Origin: Trissonchulus latispiculum
Taxonomy: Eukaryota > Nematoda > Enoplea > Enoplida > Ironidae
Direction of reading: 5' to 3'
Length of the DNA stretch: 64,000 nucleotides
Assembly (NCBI GenBank): GCA_030248195.1
Contig: JASAND010013361.1
Span: forward strand, 32,573-96,572
Positions 10,882 to 21,270 of the stretch are shown one piece after another. The notes beneath the pieces are model-generated. The model had not been told where the DNA came from, made no database searches, and saw only the letters and a program-made list of their open reading frames with translations. The position numbers and the translations under genes are program-made. Positions within the stretch are counted from its first letter, which is position 1, and every line of letters starts with the position of its first letter.

Positions 10882-13017
10882 CCTAAAAGACCCATAATAT
10901 GCTCCTACATGCTATTCAAAACTCTTCAACTCTATTAGTTAAAGCTGGTGCTAAACATTAAGCCCCAGCGACCGAAATTGGATTTCAATGCTGAGGGACT
11001 GTGCATTAGAGCCTGAATCGGTGGGATGGATCTAATCTTCGTATTCTCTTCATCTTCTGTGAAGGTGGAGGAAGCGCCATACTCTAAGGTTGAATCTATC
11101 CTCTGAACGTTATCATCTTATCCGCGATTCCAGCTGTCACTTTGAACCCTCCCCTTACTACGGTATCGAAATGGGGCTGTTGTCAAGTTTTGTATAATTG
11201 TACATTAAATTTTTCCGGCCCAGTTTGGGAATGGGGCTAGTGACAGTATGCTTGACATTTACACGCCTACGTACAAATTTAAACTTAGGCACAAATTTAG
11301 GTATACTATAGTGTTGTACCGTTGGTACGCAGTACATAAAACAGAAGCGGGCTGATGAAGGGTTTCAGTAAACCAACACAGCACAGACTCATAATCCAAA
11401 AAACTTACCCAAATGAGTTCAACAATTAATCTAAATGTTACTAAGGAAACTCTTTAGCCTTTTGCAGAAACTTCGCAACACATCATTTGAACAAAGACAC
11501 CCGATGTACCAAAATGTAACTACATACATAAATCTGATTCAATCACAGTGTGATAGGCTACACTGTGTGCAAAACAGCACCTCCAAAGTTAGAAAGTGAA
11601 AACTACACAATTCGGTTCAACAAGATATAAATTGAAGAAACTACAATTATTAATATGAGAAATATATGCATAGCATTATGTTGTGTACGTTTAATTCAGC
11701 TCCGAACTTAATTTGACATAGTACTCCAGTTTACTGACAGCAAAAAGCATTTTCAGATTTCTCAAAATGTGTAAAGAAGAACTGAAATTGAAAAATGGGC
11801 TGAATGAATTAATTCTGATTAAATGTGCAGTATAATTATCTGATGATAATAATAATGCAAACATCTACAAGATCACTGAAAGCGAAGTGCTCCAAATGCA
11901 AATAACAATTCTGAACAATAAAACTTTAAATTTGAATTAGCCAATCTCAAACTATTTAGATGAGAATTTAGTATATGAATGAATGTGACTGCATGATTGT
12001 GAGTGTTAATGTTATATAATTATTGCATTTCTGTTTTCCCTGAGAATTATGTAATAGTGGTTTTTGGTTACTAATTTCATTAGTTACTTTTCGGTCCTTT
12101 TGATCTTTATTCTTTACCTTTTCTAATTTATATCTTGACTGTGTTGTATCATACTAATGGTATTTTTTCGTTTGGATTTTGGTATTTCCTATGGTATTTT
12201 GGTATAATTCCCTGTGTATATATATATTAACAAAATATCAAAGCTAGAACCTAAGAAAACACGATACTTTTACTTCAATCATCAAAATTCGACTTTTCAT
12301 TTTCATAATTTTCAAAGGCAAAAACTGCAAACAATATAACAAAGATTCTCACTATAAATTCACTAAGACCTAAAAGTCACAGCTGCCAACTAAGATGTTC
12401 AGAAAAACAGTGAACCACTCCCGCCCGTACTAACGTACCAACTGACACCTATACTTTTCCAAATCCCAACTCCATAGTGCAAAGCTACCCAATTAGCTAA
12501 AGTAAATTTTGTTTCATCATTTATGAAGATTTTCGCGAAAAGATGCGAAACACAAGGAATATTTCACATCAGCTAGAAAAAAAAGCTCGCTAAAAACTTG
12601 TTGCAAAATACAGTATGCGCTTTGAAAATGCGCATAATTTCAAATCTTTTTGAGAAGCCTCCTTAACATTAGCTACGCCGTATGTTTTGACGGTAATCTA
12701 TAACATCACTTACAATTCACACAGTAATCGATCGTTGTACAGAAAGAATTTTAAACCGTAATCCGTGGTTGCACCCTTTAATCAAAATAGTAATACATAA
12801 GTTACATTGTTAGTTATATTAGTAATCCACAAATACTATTTCTATTAATAGTTTGCCAATAACTATATCTTTTATAAATTTCACCGAAACCTATCTTCAT
12901 TGGTTTTAATCTGTTTAACTTCTATCAAATATTTCCGAAGATGCCCTGTTTACTGAGTAACTTAATCCAACGTTTGGTATCTCTAAACGTTTGCTTTGTC
13001 ACCTAACTTTATATAAC
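10882..13017. other. AT-rich intergenic or promoter region, no gene seen
   Basis: About 2.1 kb without a supported gene. It should contain the 5' leader and promoter of the GT14 gene (minus strand) on its left and those of the receptor-like gene (plus strand) on its right, since the two are divergent. I see no convincing TATA box or repeat; TATATA runs near 12215 are not well placed. Confidence 0.5.
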
Positions 13018-14124
13018 ATGGCCAAACAGCTTATTATCGGCGGATCAGCCTTAGATATTCCAATGGTATATCCGTGCGCTATGCTACAACCTATTCCTAG
13101 AAAATGCAAGCTTGGTTCCGCCGTTGAGCTATTGCTTGATTTTTCAGTTCGCCACCGCTACAGTCTAAAATTGCAATCTTCCACTGACGGTAAATACGGT
13201 GACTTTCACAGTCACTCAAACACAGCTACTGGATATGTAGCGGATTTGTTGTCGGGTAGAATCGATGCTACAATACCGTTTATGACTGCAACAGCTGGAA
13301 GACTTCAGGCAACAGCTGTGACTAGACCTTTGGACACCGGAGCTGGAGCTTTTGCTTTAAACAAGTATTGGAAGAATTCTCCCCAACCGCACATTCATTA
13401 CAGGACGACACCGATTATGATTGGATGTATCTATTTGATACTTTTAAACAACCTTCCCACCAGAGTCTATGGAGGAAGTGGACTATCAGCCTTTGCATCA
13501 ACTGTGATTCTAACAGCGCAGCTAATTTTGATTAACGTAAACGCACTCATTAGCAGTGATCTGGTGACAGGAAAAGCCAGACTACCCTTTACCAGCTTAC
13601 AAGATCTGAGTTCGGCAAGAGGAACTAATGTTCGAATAGCAATAGCCAATTTCGAATCCACCTCTGAAAATAAACTAAAAACTATTCTGCCAAAGCAAAT
13701 CGAGGTGTTTGACTCATTGCACAAGGTTTTGTCAAAAATTTCAGTCTCACCCAATTATTTTATTTATGACGACTTAACTTTGATAGTGTTTGCTGCGAAG
13801 GATTACGACAATCTTTTTGTGTTGCCAAATAAAGACCAATTTGAATACTACACTAGTCTTGTAGCGAAAAACAATACACAGTTATGGCAGGAATTGAATG
13901 CATTTTACGATGATTCGCTGAAGCATGGTGTTTGGGCACGCCTCCAAAGAAAATACGGAATAGTGGCTGAAAAACTACCCTGCCTACCAATGGCTAAGCC
14001 AATCAAGCTTGAAAGACTCAAAAACGTGATGGGAATCATGGTATATGGTACAAGTGGAAGCATCATTGTGCTCTGTCTAGAACTCGCACTATTTAAACTT
14101 TCAGGATTTCTCTGCAGAGCGTGA
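13018..14124 (+). CDS. Ionotropic glutamate receptor-like protein, single exon
   Basis: 368 residues from the first ATG. Residues 4-17 (QLIIGGSALDIPMV) resemble the start of a glutamate-receptor ligand-binding lobe. DGKYG (about 57-61) and GYVADLLSGRIDATIPFMTA (72-91) match the family's 'DG-YG ... GLVGDLL-G-ADI--APLTIT' blocks. A hydrophobic segment follows at about 120-134, then an M3-like stretch (SAFASTVILTAQLILINVNAL, 146-166). A final membrane helix lies at about 339-360 after a second lobe. There is no N-terminal leucine/isoleucine/valine-binding domain and no clear signal peptide, so it is a reduced, ligand-binding-domain-only receptor like chemosensory IRs or nematode orphan receptors. 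An upstream exon is possible. Ligand unknown. Confidence 0.65.
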   Translation: MAKQLIIGGSALDIPMVYPCAMLQPIPRKCKLGSAVELLLDFSVRHRYSLKLQSSTDGKYGDFHSHSNTATGYVADLLSGRIDATIPFMTATAGRLQATAVTRPLDTGAGAFALNKYWKNSPQPHIHYRTTPIMIGCIYLILLNNLPTRVYGGSGLSAFASTVILTAQLILINVNALISSDLVTGKARLPFTSLQDLSSARGTNVRIAIANFESTSENKLKTILPKQIEVFDSLHKVLSKISVSPNYFIYDDLTLIVFAAKDYDNLFVLPNKDQFEYYTSLVAKNNTQLWQELNAFYDDSLKHGVWARLQRKYGIVAEKLPCLPMAKPIKLERLKNVMGIMVYGTSGSIIVLCLELALFKLSGFLCRA

Positions 14125-14202
14125 TGCCTTGATCGACCGATGGAACAATGCTCCCTGTTAAAGCTTAGAACTGACATTTGAGTGTGTGAGTAACTATCAC
14201 CG

Positions 14203-14208
14203 AATAAA
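14203..14208 (+). terminator. Polyadenylation signal AATAAA
   Basis: Canonical AATAAA 79 bases after the receptor-like stop codon, followed by an A-rich stretch. This supports an expressed plus-strand gene ending here. Confidence 0.6.
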
Positions 14209-14339
14209 AACTTTAAAACATGAAAATTACCACAAACACCACAAATAACATATATTCCTTCAGTTTCACACCTGACGCACTTTACGATTCTGCATGTGAC
14301 GCACATTTCGATATTACTGATGCACATTAGTACCTTCAA

Positions 14340-15120
14340 GGGTGGGGGTGGTAAATACCAAATTCATGCACTACTGAGTACTGATACAATGTTTCAATTA
14401 GCTCAACCTGTCACATGTTAGTAACTTCAAAATTATTAAAAGTTCCAATGTTTTTGGTTAACCTTACCCACAGGGTTGTGCTCGGACCGTGAATCGGGCT
14501 TCCGGCTCGGTTCGAGATCGGGCCGGTGTCACGGTGAAATTTTCCACCTAGAAATTTTCCCCCCGGAAAAATATCACCGCTGAAATTTTTCCGGGGGAGG
14601 GGAAGATATCACCGTTTAGCTGTAATTAAATTTAACAGCAATTTGGCTGCATGCAACATAATTTTTAGGAGTTTTAGTTAGAAGCCTTCAGTAACAAAAA
14701 TTTAGTCGTCGAAATTAGTAGCTATCAGTTGAATTTGATACTGGTGGAGTTTAGCAGCAAGAACAAAATGAATCTATATGTCGCTATGGTCATTCATATT
14801 ACGCGGAGGTTGTCGTCGAAGAACAGAACAGAACGACGAATCTTGGAACTCTTGAAATTTTTCAGGGATAGACCACCCAGAATCGGACCCTGTATGAACG
14901 TATGTTCGCACTAGTTGTAAAATTTGTAATTTTTAAATCCATGTATTCCAAGTAATGTCCCCACGTCAACAGAAGCACTGTTCGAATGGCCCCGGAGTAG
15001 GAATTGTCCATATATAAATGCCAAGTTTACCCTAATATATACATAGATTTGTCTTCGTTTTCCTTTCGCCCTCTGAAATAGACGAGAACTATGAAATCTT
15101 GCTTTCTGCGGCGAGATAAT
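14340..15120. other. No gene; GC-rich patch with nested hairpins
   Basis: Mostly AT-rich. At 14476-14612 a GGGCTTCCGGCTCGG patch is followed by hairpins built from TCACGGTGAAATTTTCC and GGTGATATCTTCCCC-like arms. It starts with CAGGGTTGTGCTCGGACCG (about 14472), which resembles a hAT-type end, but no partner end was found. Nothing else recognised. Confidence 0.35.
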
Positions 15121-16196
15121 GCCCCATGCATTATTCGGTATGCGCACACCTTACAGAATTTTGACTTTTCCAAAATGCATCTACTTCGGTATGTGCACAC
15201 TTACAAAATAAGGGTTTCTGCAAAATGCATCTACTTCGGTATGTGCACACCTTACAAAATAAACATTGCCGACTATGGTACGTGAACTATATATTTAACA
15301 ATTCACTTTTTATTTCGTTGACAAATGTTTGCAACACATGCTATGGATTATCTAGTAACTATAATTAGGTTTATGACTCAAACTTGAATGATTCGATCAG
15401 TTTGAATACTGAACACAATTCCATGATTTCTACAAAAATAATTTGTTTGTTCTGAATATCTTCTGCGTTTATTTCTAGCAAGCAGACATCGGCCCTGGAA
15501 AAACAGTTTTTCCGTATCTTCCGCACCCTTTGTGGAAAAATTAATATATACTAAAATAAGTTGAAAATTCTAACGAATTGAAGCTGGTAAATTATAATCA
15601 CGAGAATCTAGACTGTTTAAAGAATTTCAATTTTCACCACAAATTTTTTAAAGTTTTCAACTTATTGAAAAACTCGCCAGTAGTGTGCGGAAGATACTGA
15701 GAAAACAGTCTTTCTTCAGTGCTATTTTCTGTATGCTAGAAATAAATGAAGATACGGAGACAACAGTCTTTTTTCAGTGCCCATTTCTGTACGTATGCTA
15801 GAAATAAATTCAGAACAATTTCCGCTTTATTCTTGTAGAAATCATGAATTTTATTCAGTATAAAAACTGATCGAATGATTTAAGTTTGCGTCATAAACCT
15901 AATTATATATAGTTACACGATTATCCATAGTAAGTGTTGCAAACATTTGTCACCGAAACAAGTGGATTGTTAAATATATAGTTCACGTACCATAGTCGGC
16001 AATGTTTATTTTGTAAGGTGTGCACATACCGAAGTAGATGCATTTTGCAGAAACTCTTATTTTGTAAGGTGTGCACATACCGAAGTAGATGCATTTTACA
16101 GTAAGCCTTTATTTTGTAAGTGTGCACATACCGAAGTAGATGCATTTTGGAAAAGTCAAAAATCTGTAAGGTGTGCACATACCGAATAATCACCAT
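15121..16196. mobile_element. Foldback-type element with ~51-bp subrepeats
   Basis: Inverted arms 15121-15480 and 15797-16196. The outer parts of both arms are tandem copies (about three left, four right) of a ~51-bp unit with GGTATGTGCACACCTTAC and ATGCATCTACTTCGG. The inner parts share the sequence around GGTACGTGAACTATATAT and GTTGACAAATGTTTGCAAC. Long inverted arms made of tandem subrepeats are the architecture of Foldback elements. The core (15481-15796) has shorter inverted matches and no protein. No clear target duplication was found. Confidence 0.8.
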
Positions 16197-16403
16197 GCCC
16201 CTTTTAGGGGCCTACTTGTTAACGTTTTAGCAAAAATTAGTTAAAATGTAAACAAAAATTCAAGGTTTTTAGATTCAATTCAAGATCTTTGAATTTGATT
16301 TAATTCTTAATTTTGAGTGTTAAGTCGCAGTTAATATTAAAGAACTAAAACAATTCATAAAAACTATAGTTTAAATACTTCTAACTGAAAACTGAATGTC
16401 AAA

Positions 16404-16613
16404 GTACCGAGTGAGACTCTAAAGTACCGAGTGGGACTCTAAAGTACCGAGTGCGACACAAAAGTACCGAGTGAGACTCAAAAGTACCGAGTGAGACTCA
16501 AAAGTACCGAGTGAGACTCAAAAGTACCGAGTGAGACAACAGTACCGAGTGGGACTACATACTTCAGAAAGATTAGAAAAGTACCGAGTGGGACTCGTAC
16601 CGAGTGAGACTCT
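16404..16613. repeat. Minisatellite, ~20-bp unit
   Basis: About ten copies of AAAGTACCGAGTGAGACTC with A/G variants and a few interruptions near 16535-16585. The repeat unit contains no open frame of interest. Confidence 0.95.
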
Positions 16614-17073
16614 ACCAATTGAAGTTAAAGTAATTCTTTTGTCCCCACATTATCAAGGATGTATTCGTACTTTATTGTAAAATTGTTCAATACAATAAAC
16701 GTCAGTAAAGTAACAAATTTTAAAAGATTGACATGACAACAAAAACCTTACTAACGCATTACATGTATGATCAAATGACCCGGAAACTATATGCTTTGGA
16801 AAATTCCACTTCCTACAGTTCACCCTTTGAGGTCATCTTTAAGATAAAATGAACGTTGGACTGGTGTCTTGTCATTGGCGAGACTTCTCCGCCGAATGGA
16901 GAATCATCCCCTTTTTCGTTTCATATGTTTAAAGCATGCAGACCACAATGAGCTAGAATTACTCGCCAACCAGGTTATTCAACTTGAATTGATTGAATGG
17001 ATTGATTGGATTGGATGATGGATTGAGTTGGGCAAATGATCGATTGATTAATCGATGGTTTCCGCACCTACCC

Positions 17074-17448
17074 GGGCCACCATTTCCTCGATCTCGACCT
17101 TCTCTTCCGCGACCTCTACCACGACCTCTCCGACATTTGCTCGTGGACGCTTGGGGTTGTTCAGGCTCAGCTTGTTTGACCGCAGCACCGCGTCGAGCTC
17201 TGGTCGAGCGGGATCCGCCAGCCCATTCCGACGCTCCAACGTCTAACGGTACCCGGAGTTGGGGACTCATCGCTCTCGGCGCTTAATCTGCTAAATCTGT
17301 CGCTGCGGTCGCGACTGCGCTGACGGCTGCTGGAGGATTTGGATGATCTCGAGGATCTTGATCGGCGAGAACGTGAACCCCGTCCAGCCAATCGGTGACG
17401 TTGCCCTGACACAGCCACTTTTCCCCCTCCTGTCATGTTTCGTTACCT
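17074..17448 (-). CDS. SR/RGG-rich exon, frame-disrupted
   Basis: A GC-rich island in AT-rich DNA. On the minus strand an acceptor (GTTTTACAG, exon from 17448) is followed by ATG at 17436, then an arginine-serine run (about residues 20-50, RSRRSRSSRSSKSSSSRQRS). In this frame a stop comes at 17167. A second minus frame (ATG at 17270) gives STSKCRRGRGRGRGREGRDR and reaches a plausible donor (GTAGGT at 17073-17068). A third frame is also open at 17239-17048. One shift near 17265-17285 would join an SR domain to an RGG domain, as in splicing or mRNA-export factors. I cannot tell a frameshifted pseudogene from a sequencing error. Protein not identified. Confidence 0.45.
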
Positions 17449-17499
17449 CTGTAAAACGACTACCTTCAATGACAGATACGAGACAAATGATGGAATTGC

Positions 17500-17700
17500 G
17501 TATACTTTGGGTAATATTATGAAATGGCAATGTAAGTATTCATATATATGCATGTTATTTAGTTTACACAACTAATGAGCTCAGATGTACATGCTGGAGT
17601 AGCCAAAGAATGAATTGAAGGTGCGGCTGAGTGATGATGACGTCATTTGGCACAGACTATTGCTAATGAGAATGGTAATTTGGTAAGTTACAACAAGAGT
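17500..17700 (+). repeat. Dispersed segment shared with 24495-24690
   Basis: GGTAATATTATGAA, ACACAACTAATGAG, ACATGCTGGAGT and GCTAATGAGAATGGTAAT occur in the same order at both places, in the same orientation, with roughly 80% similarity by eye. It is either a small repeat family or a segmental duplication next to two different coding-like islands. Confidence 0.65.
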
Positions 17701-17710
17701 ACATAATGAC

Positions 17711-17822
17711 TAAGAGTGTGACAAGCACAGCACTCTTAGCTATCAGGCTGGGGACAGGCCATTATCGTGCAGATGCTGTCCCCAGTCTGATAGCTAAGAG
17801 TGCTGCGCTTGTCACACTCTTA
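17711..17822. mobile_element. TA-flanked palindrome, 47-bp arms
   Basis: Arms 17711-17757 and 17776-17822 are near-perfect inverses (AAGAGTGTGACAAGC at the tips) around an 18-base loop. TA at each tip suits a Tc1/mariner-type target duplication. Its right TA is shared with the next element. Confidence 0.8.
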
Positions 17823-18141
17823 AGCCGTGGTTACACTTGACAATCTTGTGACAACGCGTTGTGACAACAGCAGTTGTCTCCCATAGTTGTCACTCGTGAC
17901 AACTAGTGGTTACATGTGACAACAGATCGTGACAACGCACACTTGCTGTTGAACCAACGCTATGTTTGCTATTGCGTTGTCACAACGAAATCGGGCATGG
18001 TCCCAACGCGTTGTCACCAGTTGTCACAACGTTGTGTCACTGGTTACACGAACAACGTCGTGACAACTTTGTAGCAACGGCCGTTGTGGCAACGCGTTGT
18101 CACGACGCGTTGTCACAAGATTGTCAAGTGTAACCACGGCT
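17823..18141. mobile_element. TA-flanked MITE rich in GTTGTCAC
   Basis: Perfect terminal inverted repeats of more than 35 bp starting AGCCGTGGTTACACTTGA. TA lies on both sides (17821-17822 and 18142-18143). The interior contains more than ten copies of GTTGTCAC/GTGACAAC and secondary GTGGTTACA copies, which suggests nested copies or multiple transposase sites. No coding capacity. Confidence 0.88.
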
Positions 18142-18171
18142 TATTAGTCCTTATTAGTCCTTAGTCTTTAT

Positions 18172-18800
18172 ATGAAGAATGCCTCCATGGGCTCGGTATC
18201 GCGGACCTCGGACCGCTCTCATAACCGGGCATCAAGGAGAGATAGTTCCCATCAGCTCAACAGTCCTAGCCAATATATACCTCCTCTCCATTCTGATATA
18301 GACCCAATATCAAACAACATTAGTATATGTAACAAAACTAGATGTAGAACTTGTAAACAAACTATATATTACAGATAAGAATTTTACAGGATATTATAGC
18401 AATAAACTGTATAATGTAGGTAATCAAACTAGTCATAGCATTGACTGTAATTCATGTAATGTAGTCTATCTTATTACATGTAATGATTGTGGATTACAGT
18501 ATGTAGGTGAAACTGGTAGGAAGTTGAAACGTAGAATGTCTGAACATCTATATAATGTAAATAATCCTGATAAGTCTAATTGCAAACGTCTATCCGCCAT
18601 TTTAATATAGGTATTTAAAAGAATGTAATTATAACAGAAGAATGTGTGAAGCATACTGGATACGTAAACTTAAAACTAAATATCCGTATGGTTTAAATGA
18701 CGTGTTAAAAGGAGAGGATGTTAATAAAAGTATATTTCAGAATCTCTTAGAGATAATACTACTATACATAATAAAGTTAATAAAACTAATCGCTTAAATA
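18172..18800 (+). pseudogene. Penelope-like element: N-terminal GIY-YIG domain
   Basis: Start of a Penelope-like retroelement protein. A polar leader from ATG 18172 carries a cysteine motif (CNKTRCRTC). The GIY-YIG nuclease follows, with VYLITCNDCGLQYVGETGR (about 18460-18516), then MSEHLYNVNNPDKSNC, and after a frameshift MCEAYWIRKLKTKYPYGLND (about 18640-18700). At least two frameshifts (near 18375 and 18606) break it. The nuclease makes the nick used for target-primed reverse transcription. In classical Penelope elements this domain follows the reverse transcriptase. Here it precedes it, the order described for the Naiad/Chlamys clade, and no nuclease is seen after the RT. Confidence 0.85.
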
Positions 18801-18811
18801 AAAATGCAAAT

Positions 18812-20072
18812 GTGGTCAATAGTAAGGATGTGGATTTATTATATATGGATGATGCAACTAATAAACTTATTTATGATTTCATAAATAAAGCTAGCAAAAA
18901 ACAGGAAAAATATATCATTAATCGTAATGAATGTAATATCAGCCACCCTAAATATAAAATTATTCAGGATATGTGCGAAGGTAAACTAATTTTATTAAAG
19001 AAGAATGTAGCTAAACACACTAAAACTAAAACGGAATGTTTAATCATTAAGTACAACAAAGTTTTTGACAGTATTAATATAAATAAGATATTTAAAGATA
19101 ATTATACTAAATGGCCGTTTGACGTGAGTAAATGTAATGCATTCCATCCCCAAATATTTTATAAATATGACAGTCCTGTAGGCAGTGTTATATAATTACA
19201 AACAAACTATAGAGGGGCTCGATGTGTATAAATATGTAAATGATTTTATTAATAATAAACTCATTTGTAACTGTAATAATAGCTCTTATAAAGATATTCC
19301 CCACAATCATGTATTAACTGGTGACCTAAATATTATAGAAAATAAATCAGTTTCTAAGATACTTACATATGGTCCTAAATACAGGTTTACTAAATCGTAC
19401 TGTAATGAAGATATTTATAGTAGTATAGTTCAATCCTTCTATGCGTATATTAAGAAATTAAATAAAAAATATAAATGGGATTTATATAAACTTAATCATT
19501 GGTCGGATATTATCCTAAACGAAATAAAACTTAAACTTGCGGGACTTAAATATAATAGTAATGTAACTAACACCACGTTTATCCAGGACTTTATACGTAG
19601 TATTAAATCATTACATAGGCAATATGTCTTTTGTCCTGTGGATAAAGCTAATCAAAATATTGCTGTTGTTTGTAAAAATTATTATATCCAGGTAGTACTC
19701 AAGGAACTAGGCATTCTCGATATAAATAACTCTAACACGTATTGTCAGGTTAACTCTCCTCAATCCGATGTCATAAACTCAATTCTCAGATACTATAGTT
19801 GTAATAATGTTAATAGTAATGGATTTAAACAGCTCCCACACATTTATATTATACCTAAGTTCCATAAAACTCCTATCAAATTCCGTACTATTATTGCTAG
19901 CAGAAATACTATTACTAAACCTTTATCAGTTTTGATTGATAAAGCGTTAACACTGGTTAAACAAAGTAGGCAAAGATATGGTAAACTAATTAAAAGTATT
20001 TATAATAGTAATCCGTATTGGATTATAGATAATAATGAACCTATCTTAAATTCTATCAAGAAACTCAGCTAA
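18812..20072 (+). pseudogene. Penelope-like element: central region and RT motifs 1-2
   Basis: Two overlapping open frames (18812-19195 and 19185-20072) that need a frameshift to join. The second includes FCPVDKANQNIAVVCKNYY and IPKFHKTPIKFRTIIASRN, followed by TKPLSVLIDKAL. This is the conserved RT block of Penelope-like elements ('P-+HK-P---R-I---'). Stops follow near 20072. The codons are strongly AT-biased. Confidence 0.85.
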
Positions 20073-20120
20073 TACTATAAATACTAAATAAATATATAAA
20101 TACACTTTATACTAATCTTA

Positions 20121-20805
20121 GACATGACACTATTATAAATGCGTTAGATAAATTATTATATAATACTATGCGTAATCCTATGCACTTAACGTACTTAGGA
20201 ATGCGTTGGCGCTATAACCGTAATCCAGCTAATACAATAACCTACCCTACACTTATAAATCACATAAAATTCCTTCTAGATAATCTATATATATTTCACA
20301 TGTGGTAATCTTAATTTTAAACAGACAATAGGAATACCTATGGGAAGTAACGCTGCTCCCAACATAGCTAACTTAGTATTACTTCAAATGGAATATAGTT
20401 ATATATCCAATAATCGTAATAACGATAATAATAGATATCTTAAAGTGGTCGGTAGATATATTGATGACATGACACTATTATAAATGCGTTAGATAAATTA
20501 TTATATAATACTATGCGTAATCCTATGCACTTAACGTACTTAGGAATGCGTTGGCGTATGACCGTAATCCAGCTAATACAATAACCTACCCTACACTTAT
20601 AAATCACATAAAATTCCTTCTAGATAATCTATATTTCACATGTGGTAATCTTAATTTTAAACAGACAATAGGAATACCTATGGGAAGTAACGCTGCTCCC
20701 AACATAGCTAACTTAGTATTACATCAAATGGAATATAGTTATATATCCAATAATCGTAATAACGATAATAATAGATATCTTAAAGTGGTCGGTAGATATA
20801 TTGAT
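20121..20805 (+). repeat. Tandem duplication within the RT core (345 + 340 bp)
   Basis: Unit 1 (20121-20465) and unit 2 (20466-20805) are almost identical. Unit 1 has an extra ATAT at about 20292 and one extra base in GGCGCTATAACCG. Both begin with GACATGACAC, which also follows unit 2 (20806), so the duplication is bounded by a 10-bp microhomology. It duplicates the IGIPMGSNAAPNIAN block and ends at the YIDDM catalytic motif. Confidence 0.93.
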
Positions 20806-21270
20806 GACATGACACTTATTAATGATAATGATCCTTTTGATAATATAAAACATGATGTGTACTCGCCGGAACTTGAATTAAATAAAGTTAATACCTCTAA
20901 CCAGCAAGCAGACGTATTAGATCTAAGTATTTGCATCTCCGGTAACAAATTTGTAACTAAACTATATGATAAACGTGACGATTTTCCGTTCAATATCAAT
21001 AGATTTCCTATGAATGGTAGTAATATCAGCAAAAGCATTATCTGTAATACGGTCATGTGTCAAGTCGCCCGGCTTGTAAAAATCTGTGACCTACTAGATT
21101 ATTTTATTGCTGGCCTTGATAAGCTTGACACAATGTTAGTGGCAAGAGGATACTCCAATAAATTTTGCAAGTACATTCTTAGATGCAGTATTGACTCTAA
21201 TACTGATATCAAGGATAAATTTGGCTCCACCCCAGACGTTGTACATAAACTGTATAATAGCATTTCTTGA
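20551..21270 (+). pseudogene. Penelope-like element: RT catalytic core and thumb
   Basis: 239 codons with QTIGIPMGSNAAPNIANLVL, the catalytic RYIDDM, DVLDLSICISGNKF and YDKRDDFPFNINRFP, then a thumb region with AGLDKLDTMLVARGYSNKF. These blocks are typical of Penelope-like and telomerase-related RTs. The frame closes at 21270 without any C-terminal GIY-YIG. Alone this part is intact, but its upstream frame is broken, so the copy is dead. Confidence 0.88.

Noticed and set aside
15121..16615. CRISPR-like array (regular repeats with spacers)
   Set aside because: The ~51-bp and ~20-bp units are contiguous tandem repeats without unique spacers, in clearly eukaryotic DNA.
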